Below, in pieces: positions 1 through 6,404 of a stretch of DNA of 11,073 nucleotides. A program made the position numbers and the translations under genes. Under the pieces are notes generated by a model. It made no database searches. It was given only the letters and a program-made list of their open reading frames with translations, and was not told where the DNA came from. The stretch's first letter is position 1; every line of letters starts with the position of its first letter. Source of the stretch: Lentimicrobiaceae bacterium (GTDB lineage: Bacteria > Bacteroidota > Bacteroidia > Bacteroidales > SKPS01); the NCBI GenBank assembly GCA_007119395.1, contig SKPS01000200.1:1-11073 (forward strand), in the 5' to 3' direction.

Positions 1-2
1 AT

Positions 3-269
3 ATCGTCAGACGTGTATGGAGAAATGCACACCAAATCGGATACGGCAACTTCTTCCTGATGCAGGAGAGCAACCCGATCATCGATGACCATTACTATAT
101 CAACACCATCGCCAGAATACCTACCATCAACATCATCCACCAGGATCCAACCACACCGCACGGCTTCTTCCCTTACTGGCATACAGTAGAAGACACCATC
201 GATAAAATTGATCCTAACACCCTCACGGCTGTAGGGCAAACCGTACTGCATACACTCTGGCACTTCTGA
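3..269 (+). CDS. M28-family zinc peptidase / glutaminyl-cyclase-like protein, C-terminal fragment
   Basis: This is the 3' end of a gene that begins before the window; an open frame of 88 codons runs from base 3 to a TGA. The fragment has two marks of the M28 zinc aminopeptidase / glutaminyl cyclase fold. One is a D-D-H motif in the stretch NPIIDDHYYIN, followed by a short strand IPTINIIH. The other is an HTVEDTIDKID segment, whose His is normally the last metal ligand in this family and which is followed by the usual C-terminal helix. Family members are commonly exported and either release N-terminal residues from peptides or cyclise N-terminal glutamine. The N-terminal part, including any signal peptide and the other metal ligands, is outside the window, so substrate and location cannot be judged. 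Family call fairly sure; peptidase versus cyclase open. Confidence 0.8.
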   Translation: MVRRVWRNAHQIGYGNFFLMQESNPIIDDHYYINTIARIPTINIIHQDPTTPHGFFPYWHTVEDTIDKIDPNTLTAVGQTVLHTLWHF

Positions 270-491
270 AAATCAGTAATCAGAAAAGTGCTGCTGGCAG
301 TCTGTTTTGGGTGTTTTTCGCAGAATTCAAGACCATTGGTGCTTATAGTGTAATAATATTACCAACCAATGAAAAAATGATTCGCTTGTTGTTTTTATAA
401 CACTCAGGCAATAAGCCCATTAAGCGATACTTAGATCTAAGTGACACTACGTGCACTAAGTACCTCAGTGGTAAAAAACACCCAGGATCTC
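270..491. other. Convergent spacer between peptidase and PIN-PhoH genes
   Basis: No coding frame is supported here. The left part is AT-rich and holds an inverted repeat, CATTGGT at 334-340 and ACCAATG at 365-371, around an AT-rich loop that contains the smaller inverted repeat TAATA/TATTA. There is no clear T-run, so I do not call a terminator. The right part, from about 420, is the degenerate CTAAGTG repeat listed separately. Confidence 0.5.
420..479 (+). repeat. Degenerate CTAAGTG-type intergenic repeat, copy A
   Basis: The block reads as imperfect units of about 8-10 bases: CTTAGAT, CTAAGTGACA, CTACGTGCA, CTAAGTAC, CTCAGTGGTAAAAAA. It contains the perfect 14-bp palindrome ACTTAGATCTAAGT at 429-442. 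A similar block lies on the other strand at 9962-10010 and ends in the same way, with AGTGGTAAA and an A-run. From memory, similar short CTTTGTG/CTTAGTG-type tandem blocks ending in GGTTAAA-like tails are common between genes in Bacteroidota and other phyla. Their function is unknown to me. Confidence 0.55.
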
Positions 492-1850
492 TTAGAGCAG
501 CTCATTGGCCAGGTTGGCCAGCTCAGAACGCTCCCCTTTCTCAAGTCGCACATGAGCATAGATAGGGTGCTGCTTGATCTTATCGATCAGATAGGATAGG
601 CCATTCGACTGTGAGTCGAGGTACGGTGTATCGATCTGGTAAATATCGCCGGTAAAGATGATCTTGGTGTTCTCGCCGGCACGTGAGATGATCGTTTTCA
701 CTTCATGTGGTGTGAGGTTTTGTGCTTCATCTACAATAAAAACGATGTTTGAGAGGCTTCTGCCCCGGATATAGGCCAGGGGCTGAATCACCAGCTTCTC
801 TCTTTCAAGGAGCTCATCAAACTGGTTGTGCTCTTTTTCACGTTCATCAAATTGGTTTTTGATGAATTTGAGGTTATCGTAGAGGGGCTCCATGTAGGGG
901 TTGAGTTTGGCACTGATGTCTCCGGGCAAATAGCCAATGTCTTTGTTACTGAGCGGCACGATGGGGCGGGCAAGGTACACCTGCTTGAAGTTTCGCCGCA
1001 TCTCCAGTGCACCAGCCAATGCCAGCAAGGTCTTGCCGGTGCCGGCTACTCCTTGTAATGTTACCAGCTTCACATCAGGATTGAGAATGGCATGTAATGC
1101 AAACACCTGTTCCGCATTGCGGGGAGTGATGCGCTGTATGGTTCGCTTCTCTACACGCTCCATCCGACCCGAAACCGGATTATAATACGCCATGGCGGAG
1201 GCACTGTGGTTCTTTAGAATAAAGTATTGATTGGGGACCGGGAGATCGATGCCTAAATCTTCGTGGGTGCATGATCCTTCCTGATAGATCATATCGATCA
1301 CCGTTTTATCAACCCCTTCCAGCATAGTCTTGCCGGAATAGAGAGAATCCAAATCACGTATTTTGCCCGTTTGGAAATCCTCGGCTGCAATATTCAGTGC
1401 CTTTGCTTTTAGTCGCAGGTTCACATCTTTGGTGACCAGGATCACTTTTCGCTTGGGATGTTCCTCTTGCAGATAGGTGGCAACATTCAGAATGCGGTGG
1501 TCGGCCTTCTTCTCTCCAAAGATCTTTTCAGCGTCCATCTCCAGCGGCCGGTGGAAGCCGTTCATTTCCACCTTGAACATACCGGCACCAGGGTGATCAA
1601 GCGGTATCCACTTCTGCAACCCCTGATGCATCCCTGCCATCCTGTCGATGATACGGATAAACTCACGGGCTTCAAAATTCTTTGTGTCGTTCCCCTTTTT
1701 GAAATTGTCAAGCTCCTCTAACACTGTGATGGGTAATACCACATCGTTGTCTTCAAAGCTGTGAATTGCATTGTGGTTGTAGATGATCACTGAAGTATCC
1801 AGCACAAAGATTTTTTTCTCTTTCTTCGCGGCATCACGCTTTTTTGCCAT
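492..1850 (-). CDS. PIN-domain / PhoH-family ATPase (PhoH2, YlaK-like)
   Basis: The 452-residue protein has an N-terminal PIN nuclease domain (about 13-155) and a C-terminal PhoH NTPase domain (about 240-450). PIN acidic residues visible are D18 in LDTS, E45/E46 in VLEELD, D117 in KKADHR and D142 in TKDVN. The PhoH part has Walker A GVAGTGKT (267-274), an RGRS motif (362-365), Walker B IVDEAQ (372-377) and FTGD (399-402). Known PIN-PhoH proteins are RNA-unwinding ATPases with ribonuclease activity, so a cytoplasmic RNA-processing role is likely; the exact substrate is unknown. I start it at ATG 1850 because AGGAG lies 9 bases upstream; an in-frame ATG at 1886 would add 12 residues and lacks such a site. 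No small antitoxin-like gene lies upstream, unlike mycobacterial PhoAT-PhoH2. The 192-base gap to the FKBP gene suggests separate transcription. Confidence 0.93.
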   Translation of the reverse strand: MAKKRDAAKKEKKIFVLDTSVIIYNHNAIHSFEDNDVVLPITVLEELDNFKKGNDTKNFEAREFIRIIDRMAGMHQGLQKWIPLDHPGAGMFKVEMNGFHRPLEMDAEKIFGEKKADHRILNVATYLQEEHPKRKVILVTKDVNLRLKAKALNIAAEDFQTGKIRDLDSLYSGKTMLEGVDKTVIDMIYQEGSCTHEDLGIDLPVPNQYFILKNHSASAMAYYNPVSGRMERVEKRTIQRITPRNAEQVFALHAILNPDVKLVTLQGVAGTGKTLLALAGALEMRRNFKQVYLARPIVPLSNKDIGYLPGDISAKLNPYMEPLYDNLKFIKNQFDEREKEHNQFDELLEREKLVIQPLAYIRGRSLSNIVFIVDEAQNLTPHEVKTIISRAGENTKIIFTGDIYQIDTPYLDSQSNGLSYLIDKIKQHPIYAHVRLEKGERSELANLANELL

Positions 1851-1858
1851 CTTTTCGT

Positions 1859-1863
1859 CTCCT
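1859..1863 (-). promoter_or_regulatory. Shine-Dalgarno site that decides the PIN-PhoH start
   Basis: On the minus strand AGGAG (within AACAGGAGACG) ends about 8-9 bases before the ATG at 1850. This favours that ATG over the in-frame one at 1886. Such a clear site is unusual in this window, where most starts are preceded by A/T-rich sequence only. Confidence 0.6.
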
Positions 1864-1907
1864 GTTTTCATGTAAAAGTATGACAACGCGATAGCCTGTT
1901 CACTTAT

Positions 1908-1926
1908 TTCATACGAAACATATGAA
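1908..1926. repeat. Small inverted repeat upstream of PIN-PhoH gene
   Basis: TTCATA at 1908-1913 and TATGAA at 1921-1926 form a perfect 6-bp inverted repeat with a 7-base spacer. On the minus strand it overlaps TATGTTTC (1915-1922), which is one base off the Bacteroidota -7 box TAnnTTTG. An operator over the promoter is possible, but I see no matching -33 element, so this is weak. Confidence 0.25.
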
Positions 1927-1996
1927 CATCACCTGGTTGATAATACATCAACGCGCTTGAAGTCAACCTGTAAGCGGTCGGATGATTGTGGTAGTT

Positions 1997-2019
1997 GTTA
2001 TCACCTTTAATGTGATAAT
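1997..2019 (-). other. Hairpin after the FKBP stop codon
   Basis: GTTATCAC (1997-2004) pairs with GTGATAAT (2012-2019) in an 8-bp stem with one G-U pair and a 7-base loop. It lies about 23 bases past the stop codon of the FKBP gene on the minus strand. There is no U-run behind it, so it may be a 3'-end stabilising hairpin or factor-dependent end rather than a classical intrinsic terminator. Confidence 0.4.
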
Positions 2020-2042
2020 CGGGATGTTTGCGTTTGTATCAG

Positions 2043-3206
2043 TTACTTAACATCAACGATTTCAACGTCAAACACGAGTGTAGCTTTTGGGGGGATGGGG
2101 CCATGGCCATTTTCGCCATATCCGAGGTGGTAAGGGATAATCAGCCTGGCTTTTTCTCCTTTATTCAGCAGTTGCAGACCTTCGTCCCAACCCTGGATCA
2201 CCTGTCCGCGACCCACTTGCAGTTCAATGGGTTGGCCTCTCTGTACGGAGGAGTCGAATATTTCGCCGGACTCAAAATAGCCGGTGTAGTGTACACTGAT
2301 GGTACTGCCCAACTGTACGGGTTCCCCTTCTGTGGTTTTCACCACGTAGTACTCCAGCCCTGAAGGGGTGCGCTCTTTTTTCACTCCGCTCACATCGAAA
2401 GGTTTCGGTTCGGGTACCTCCACGGCATCCACCAATTCAACGTCGAATATCAAAGTAGCTCTTTCAGGGATAATGGGTGGTCTTCCTGCCTCACCATATG
2501 CCAACGGATAAGGAATGATGATGCGCGCTTTGTCACCAACACTCAGATAGGAGATCCCTTCATCCCAGCCTTGGATCACCTGGCCTGCACCCAGCATAAT
2601 CTCGATCGGTTCCCCCCGGTCAACAGAGCTGTCGAACTTGTCGCCATTGAGCAAGTAGCCTGTGTAATGCACTTTGACACGCATGCCGGATTTCGCTTTG
2701 GGGCCTTCCCCTTCAGACACCTTGATATACTTCAGCCCCGAAGGAGTGGTCACTGTATCTTTCCCTTCCACGTCATAAGGGCGTGCTCCGGGAGTAATAC
2801 CCAGAAGCTCTACCTCAAATACCAACGTAGAGTTGGGTGGTATGGTGCCCATGTCTCTCTCTCCGTACCCTAAGTCGGGTGGGATAACGAAACGTGCCTT
2901 TTCACCCACTTTTAGCATGGCAATCCCTTCATCCCAACCACGGATCACCTGACCCCGGCCCAGCATGAATTCAAATGGCATATTCCGGTCGAGTGAACTG
3001 TCGAACTTTGTGCCATCTACCAACGTGCCTGTATAATGAACTGAAACTTTGTCGCCCTGTAACGGACGCTCCCCTTCGCTGCTCTTGAGCAGCTCAACCT
3101 GTAACCCTGTTGAAGTTGTTACCATCTCTCCGATTTTTGGTGTTTGGGCCGGAAGAACAGCGGTTAAGACCAAACCGGCCATTAAGATCATTGCAAAACG
3201 CTTCAT
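2043..3206 (-). CDS. Secreted peptidyl-prolyl isomerase with three FKBP domains
   Basis: The 387-residue protein starts with a signal peptide (MKR, then a hydrophobic stretch to about residue 20, likely cut near LPA-QT) with no lipobox cysteine, so it is probably soluble in the periplasm. Three complete FKBP domains follow at about 30-136, 152-261 and 278-386. Each keeps the usual active-site pattern: HYTG (Y58, Y181, Y307), FDSS (F68/D69, F191/D192, F317/D318), VIxGWDEG (W91, W214, W340), the late Tyr of xxYGE (Y114, Y237, Y363) and the final Phe before the last strand. All three therefore look able to bind proline peptides, which fits a folding helper for exported proteins. Most bacterial secreted FKBPs have one such domain, so three in tandem is uncommon. 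The start lies about 57 bases downstream of a perfect -7 box, with A-rich sequence rather than a Shine-Dalgarno site. Confidence 0.95.
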   Translation of the reverse strand: MKRFAMILMAGLVLTAVLPAQTPKIGEMVTTSTGLQVELLKSSEGERPLQGDKVSVHYTGTLVDGTKFDSSLDRNMPFEFMLGRGQVIRGWDEGIAMLKVGEKARFVIPPDLGYGERDMGTIPPNSTLVFEVELLGITPGARPYDVEGKDTVTTPSGLKYIKVSEGEGPKAKSGMRVKVHYTGYLLNGDKFDSSVDRGEPIEIMLGAGQVIQGWDEGISYLSVGDKARIIIPYPLAYGEAGRPPIIPERATLIFDVELVDAVEVPEPKPFDVSGVKKERTPSGLEYYVVKTTEGEPVQLGSTISVHYTGYFESGEIFDSSVQRGQPIELQVGRGQVIQGWDEGLQLLNKGEKARLIIPYHLGYGENGHGPIPPKATLVFDVEIVDVK

Positions 3207-3262
3207 ACACTCATTTTTTTTATAGTTAGATACCTTTCTTGGCTGTTCCTGTTTTGGAATTA

Positions 3263-3270
3263 CAAAGGTA
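3263..3270 (-). promoter_or_regulatory. -7 promoter box of the FKBP gene
   Basis: The minus strand reads TACCTTTG, a perfect match to the Bacteroidota -7 consensus TAnnTTTG. It lies in the 95-base gap behind the lipocalin gene. A TTTG occurs upstream but only 11 bases away, closer than the usual -33 spacing. The FKBP gene probably has its own promoter here, with a leader of about 50 bases. Confidence 0.55.
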
Positions 3271-3301
3271 ACAGAATTTTACAAACCCCGTTGTTCCAGT
3301 G

Positions 3302-3850
3302 CTACTGTTCTCCACACCCCTGGTTATTCAGTGTGAGCCTGGAGGTATCGAATCCCTGTTGTTGCAATTTTTCCAGGATATGTTGATAGGTCTCTTCATC
3401 CATTTGAGGTGTACGCGAGAGGATCCAAAGGTATTTTCTGGAAGGGCCTGACACGAGCGCCCAGGAGTAATCATCAGCCAGCCCGATAATCCAGTAAGGG
3501 GCTCTGAAAGGCCAGAAGAACTGCACCCTGAGTTTGGCATTACCGGATCCACTCACTACAAATGCTTTTCCTCGCACAGAGCGCTCAGACCCCGTAACTG
3601 AATCGCGGCGACAACGGTTTTTTACCGACACATAGCTTCCATCAGGAGAAAGGGTGTATTCGGCGGTGGTGCAATGGCACCCCTCCTGAAAACGTGCCGG
3701 AAAGGATGCAATCTCATACCATAACCCACTGTATCTTTCAAGGTCAACATATGGAACCGTTTCAGGTGGGTTTTGTTTCATGGTCTGGCATCCGTTCAGC
3801 ACCAATACCAACGCAACGGCAACCATGGCCGTTAAGGGTGTGCGCATCAT
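3302..3850 (-). CDS. blc: Blc-like lipocalin, outer-membrane lipoprotein
   Basis: The 182-residue protein has a lipoprotein signal peptide ending in LNGC (Cys21), so it should be lipid-anchored after cleavage. The bacterial lipocalin signature follows: YSGLWYEIASFPARF at about 40-54 with the GxW motif (G42, W44), and the second conserved stretch YWIIGLADDYSWALVSGP from about 119, then YLWILSRTP. Length matches E. coli Blc (about 177 residues). Lipocalins form an eight-strand cup; Blc binds lysophospholipids and fatty acids and is thought to serve membrane repair under stress. Extra cysteines at 58, 60, 80 and 179 could form disulfides in the periplasm. An ATG one codon downstream (3847) is an alternative start. 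The gene lies 44 bases after a small membrane-protein gene on the same strand, suggesting co-transcription. Confidence 0.92.
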   Translation of the reverse strand: MMRTPLTAMVAVALVLVLNGCQTMKQNPPETVPYVDLERYSGLWYEIASFPARFQEGCHCTTAEYTLSPDGSYVSVKNRCRRDSVTGSERSVRGKAFVVSGSGNAKLRVQFFWPFRAPYWIIGLADDYSWALVSGPSRKYLWILSRTPQMDEETYQHILEKLQQQGFDTSRLTLNNQGCGEQ

Positions 3851-3894
3851 AATAAAGATTGTTTATGAACCCGGTTTTAAAAACCGGTCCGTTG

Positions 3895-4188
3895 TTATTC
3901 TCCACCGCTTCGAATTACCGTTTCGGTTTCAGCGCCGGGCGCTTTTGGTGTGCTCGTTGTGCCATCCCGCCTGATAAAGACCATCAACACAATCAAAGCT
4001 GCAATAAGGAACCCCAAAATGACCAGAATCCTTCTCAGCAGCTTTTTGTCAGCAGGCCGAAACCCGGCTGCCCTGTTGTCGCTAACAGTTTTCTCCATCA
4101 TCAACACATCACGATCCGGAAGTAAATCCCGGGCCGGCTCCTCCTGTCCGTCAAAGTTTTCTTTCTTTTGATCGTTGTTCTCGTTCAT
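3895..4188 (-). CDS. Small single-pass membrane protein, unknown function
   Basis: I do not recognise a family. From ATG 4188 the product has 97 residues: a charged, acidic N-terminal half (about 1-46), a basic patch KKLLRR (48-53), one hydrophobic segment of about 20 residues (54-73, rich in I, L, V) closed by RR, and a short T/P-rich tail. The charge pattern allows one inner-membrane helix; orientation is unclear because both flanks are basic. The frame stays open upstream to 4362, but that part overlaps the divergent gene and its promoter, and its residue content looks random, so I reject the longer form. An imperfect -7 box (4220-4227) lies about 32 bases upstream. Only 44 bases separate it from the lipocalin gene, so both are likely one transcript and may share an envelope role. 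Confidence 0.65.
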   Translation of the reverse strand: MNENNDQKKENFDGQEEPARDLLPDRDVLMMEKTVSDNRAAGFRPADKKLLRRILVILGFLIAALIVLMVFIRRDGTTSTPKAPGAETETVIRSGGE

Positions 4189-4219
4189 GTTGTAAGGGTT
4201 TATTTCATTTTTGAGCCTA

Positions 4220-4227
4220 TAAAGATA
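4220..4227 (-). promoter_or_regulatory. Possible -7 box of the small membrane protein / lipocalin operon
   Basis: The minus strand reads TATCTTTA, one base off TAnnTTTG, about 32 bases before the ATG at 4188. No clear -33 TTTG is visible at the usual distance. Confidence 0.35.
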
Positions 4228-4268
4228 CTCATTTTTCACCAACCGGCTTCCATTGATCCCTTTTCGAT

Positions 4269-4276
4269 TACTTTTG
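4269..4276 (+). promoter_or_regulatory. -7 promoter box of the small lipoprotein gene
   Basis: TACTTTTG is a perfect TAnnTTTG match in the divergent spacer. Transcription would begin a few bases after 4276, giving a leader of about 30 bases to the ATG at 4314, or about 15 to the ATG at 4299. No good -33 element is seen. Confidence 0.5.
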
Positions 4277-4313
4277 CAGTAAGAAATATAAATTGGCAAT
4301 GGAGACATTTGGT

Positions 4314-4841
4314 ATGAAATGGTTATGGAGTGTATTGATCGGTGCATTGATATTACAGGCATCTTGTGGTAATCGTGGTGAGAGAGTGCGTGAGCATGTT
4401 GAAGCGATCAATTATGAACATCAGCTGGTAGTGAACCGACTGGATGCCTTGGAGCGTTCATTGGAGAGTTACATTCCAGAGATGATGGACAAGGCTCTGG
4501 AGGATGCCTTCCGTCAGATTGACAGTTCAACTGTTGTTGTTCAGAGTTTGCGACCTGTTTCCCCTGAGACCGACTTACGTTCGGAGGCGTTGTTGTTGTT
4601 TGACACATACCGTTTGTTACTGGAGAACGACTATTTTGAGATTATAGAGCGACAGAAGAAGCCGGCCGGCAGGTTTACGGCAGCCGATCAGTTTTTGGTT
4701 GAAAATCTGGGTCGATTGATCTACAACAACAGGCAGCGTGCGCGGACGAAGTATGAGCGTGAGGCTGCCTTGGTACTGGAAGAGTTTGGTATCTCTTTCA
4801 AGCCGGTGGTGGCTGAGCTGGATGAAGAGACCGGGACCTAA
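4314..4841 (+). CDS. Putative lipoprotein of unknown function, helical
   Basis: The 175-residue product begins MKWLWSVLIGALILQASCGN, a hydrophobic signal followed by Cys18, so it is probably a lipoprotein, although the residue at -3 (Gln) is not typical of a lipobox. The mature part has no marked domain. It looks mostly alpha-helical and charged, with a likely amphipathic helix around HQLVVNRLDALERSLESYI and a second helical half with several Arg/Lys/Glu. It may belong to one of the small helical Bacteroidota/Leptospira surface-lipoprotein families, but I cannot name it with confidence. I chose ATG 4314 because GGAG lies 9 bases before it and the signal peptide then starts cleanly; ATG 4299 would add five residues. 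It is transcribed away from the small membrane-protein gene across a 125-base spacer and converges on hflX. Confidence 0.75.
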   Translation: MKWLWSVLIGALILQASCGNRGERVREHVEAINYEHQLVVNRLDALERSLESYIPEMMDKALEDAFRQIDSSTVVVQSLRPVSPETDLRSEALLLFDTYRLLLENDYFEIIERQKKPAGRFTAADQFLVENLGRLIYNNRQRARTKYEREAALVLEEFGISFKPVVAELDEETGT

Positions 4842-4899
4842 TTCCTCCAGAATGCAGGGCTCAGCAAGATAAGCACGGTAAAGATTTCCAGTCGCCCTG

Positions 4900-5031
4900 T
4901 CAACAAACAAAAGGGATGCACCCATTCGGAAGAATACCATTAGCAGCACACCCCTCCTCAGCCTGCTCCAATATCGAGACAGCAGTGGCACCCCCGGAGA
5001 TAATCAACATATAGGCCAGATAATCAGCCAT
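4900..5031 (-). CDS. Candidate 43-residue ORF overlapping the hflX stop codon
   Basis: An ATG overlaps the hflX stop codon by one base (TAATG on the minus strand), an arrangement that often means translational coupling. The frame runs 43 codons to a TGA. The N-terminal third (MADYLAYMLIISGGATA) is hydrophobic and the middle (ILEQAEEG) is acidic, with three cysteines in the second half. I recognise no family. A neighbouring minus-strand frame stays open beyond this TGA through LLFVDRATGNLYRAYLAE, so the stretch could instead be a decayed, frameshifted gene. It may also be chance in a 190-base gap between convergent genes. No Shine-Dalgarno site is visible before the ATG. Confidence 0.22.
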   Translation of the reverse strand: MADYLAYMLIISGGATAVSILEQAEEGCAANGILPNGCIPFVC

Positions 5032-6218
5032 TAAAACAAATACTGATTGTAAGGAAATCTTTTGTTGTGCACTTTGCTTATCTCTTGATAGAGGGTGGTA
5101 CGCAGCTCATCGAAGTGGGTTTTGTGTAAAGCTGAGATAAACAAAGCGGGCGCATTTTCCCTGGCCATCCATGTGGTTTTCAATTCATCCAATGAGATAT
5201 TTCGTGCTGTTCCCGGGGTAAGGTCATCCTCCTCTTTCTCTTCCCAGGTATAAGCATCGATTTTATTGAACAGGTATATCATCCTTTTGTCACCGGCGCC
5301 GATTTCCTGTAATGTTTGGTTCACGATGTTGATTTGCTCTTCAAATCCCGGGTGTGAGATATCCACAATGTGCAGCAGGATATCTGCTTCTCTGGTTTCA
5401 TCGAGGGTTGACTTGAAAGACTCCACGAGCGAATGGGGCAGTTTTCTGATAAACCCTACGGTATCGGCCAGCAAGAACGGGAGGTTCTCTATCACCACCT
5501 TTCTCACGGTTGTATCGAGTGTGGCGAACAGTTTGTCTTCAGCAAACACTTCGGCTTTTGCCAGGGCATTCATCAGGGTCGATTTTCCCACATTGGTATA
5601 CCCTACCAGCGCCACACGAACCATCTGTTGCCTGTTTTGCCGTTGAATCTTTTTCTGTTTATTGATGCTCTGCAGCTTCTCTTTCAGCAGGGCGATCTTT
5701 TGGCGGATCACACGCCGGTCGGTTTCAATCTCACGCTCACCGGGGCCACGCATACCAATACCCCCTCTCTGCCTTTCAAGGTGGGTCCACAAACGGGTAA
5801 GCCTGGGTAACATGTACTCATACTGCGCCAACTCCACCTGAACCCTCGCATGCGCCGTGCGCGCCCGCCTGGCAAAAATGTCCAGTATCAGGTTGTTGCG
5901 ATCCAGAATACGACACCCCACCATTCGCTCAATGTTGCGAATCTGTGATGGCGACAGCTCGTCATCAAACACCAACAGATCGATCTTCTCTTCACGGATA
6001 AATTCAGCTACCTCTTCCAGCTTTCCACTCCCCAGAAAAGTGCGTGGATCAGGATAGTTCAACGATTGTACAAACCTCTCAATCACCACACCTCCGGCAG
6101 TGTCTACCAGAAATGCAAGCTCATCAAGGTACTCATCAATTTTACGCCGATCCTCTTTTGATGAGATCACCCCTGCCAATACTACTCGCTCCTGTACCTT
6201 TTTGGTGTTATCAATCAT
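5031..6218 (-). CDS. hflX: Ribosome-associated GTPase HflX
   Basis: The 395-residue protein has the full HflX layout: an N-terminal HflX domain (about 10-150) with DPRTFLGSGK and DDELSPSQIRN; the glycine-rich linker GGIGMRGPGE (152-161), a hallmark of the family; a helical stretch; then the G domain. GTPase motifs are G1 GYTNVGKS (206-213), G2 within ATLDTT (232-237), G3 DTVG (252-255), G4 NKID (318-321) and G5 SAL (362-364). HflX binds the 50S subunit and splits stalled or hibernating ribosomes under stress. A longer in-frame start (6263) exists, but it lies upstream of a perfect -7 box at 6251-6258, and homologous sequence begins only after MIDNTKK, so I use ATG 6218. There is no hfq or other partner gene nearby, unlike the enterobacterial hfq-hflX operon. 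Confidence 0.96.
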   Translation of the reverse strand: MIDNTKKVQERVVLAGVISSKEDRRKIDEYLDELAFLVDTAGGVVIERFVQSLNYPDPRTFLGSGKLEEVAEFIREEKIDLLVFDDELSPSQIRNIERMVGCRILDRNNLILDIFARRARTAHARVQVELAQYEYMLPRLTRLWTHLERQRGGIGMRGPGEREIETDRRVIRQKIALLKEKLQSINKQKKIQRQNRQQMVRVALVGYTNVGKSTLMNALAKAEVFAEDKLFATLDTTVRKVVIENLPFLLADTVGFIRKLPHSLVESFKSTLDETREADILLHIVDISHPGFEEQINIVNQTLQEIGAGDKRMIYLFNKIDAYTWEEKEEDDLTPGTARNISLDELKTTWMARENAPALFISALHKTHFDELRTTLYQEISKVHNKRFPYNQYLF

Positions 6219-6250
6219 ACATAGATTCCTGTCAGATGAATAAAACGGTG

Positions 6251-6258
6251 CAAAGGTA
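6251..6258 (-). promoter_or_regulatory. -7 promoter box of hflX
   Basis: The minus strand reads TACCTTTG, a perfect TAnnTTTG match, giving a leader of roughly 26-30 bases to ATG 6218. Its position inside the longer open frame argues against the upstream start at 6263. No clear -33 TTTG is present. Confidence 0.55.
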
Positions 6259-6301
6259 AGCAACTGCGGCCATATACACTTTCAGGCCGAAAAACTGATC
6301 C

Positions 6302-6327
6302 CCCTTTATACCTTAACCGTTAAAGGG
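6302..6327. repeat. Inverted repeat in the hflX / outer-membrane-protein divergent spacer
   Basis: CCCTTTA (6302-6308) and TAAAGGG (6321-6327) form a perfect 7-bp inverted repeat. The inner bases CCTTAAC-C-GTTAAAGG form a second, slightly bulged symmetry. It sits between two opposite promoters, about 44 bases from the hflX box and 30 from the right-hand box, so an operator for a dimeric regulator is possible but unproven. Confidence 0.3.
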
Positions 6328-6356
6328 TACGTTATCATCGGGTGCGTTGCTTTCTC

Positions 6357-6364
6357 TATCTTTG
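6357..6364 (+). promoter_or_regulatory. -7 promoter box of the large outer-membrane protein gene
   Basis: TATCTTTG is a perfect TAnnTTTG match. The predicted transcript would start near 6370, leaving a leader of about 35 bases to ATG 6405. This rules out the upstream in-frame GTG at 6342 as the start. Confidence 0.55.
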
Positions 6365-6404
6365 CCGTGGCAACAACTGCTTAACGCCCACGTTAACCAA
6401 CCGG

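Noticed and set aside
429..442. 14-bp palindrome ACTTAGATCTAAGT as a stand-alone operator
   Set aside because: It arises from the meeting of two units of the CTAAGTG-type repeat and is not placed at a promoter.
492..1850. PIN-PhoH as part of a toxin-antitoxin pair
   Set aside because: No small antitoxin-like gene overlaps or precedes it; the 192-base upstream spacer has no credible ORF.
4189..4362. Upstream extension of the small membrane protein by 58 codons
   Set aside because: It would run through the divergent promoter and into the lipoprotein gene, and the residues look like translated spacer.
4617..4991. Minus-strand open frame of 124 codons overlapping the small lipoprotein gene
   Set aside because: Most of it is antisense to the plus-strand lipoprotein gene, which has a signal peptide and promoter. 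Only the part beyond 4841 could matter, and that is covered by the small-ORF finding.
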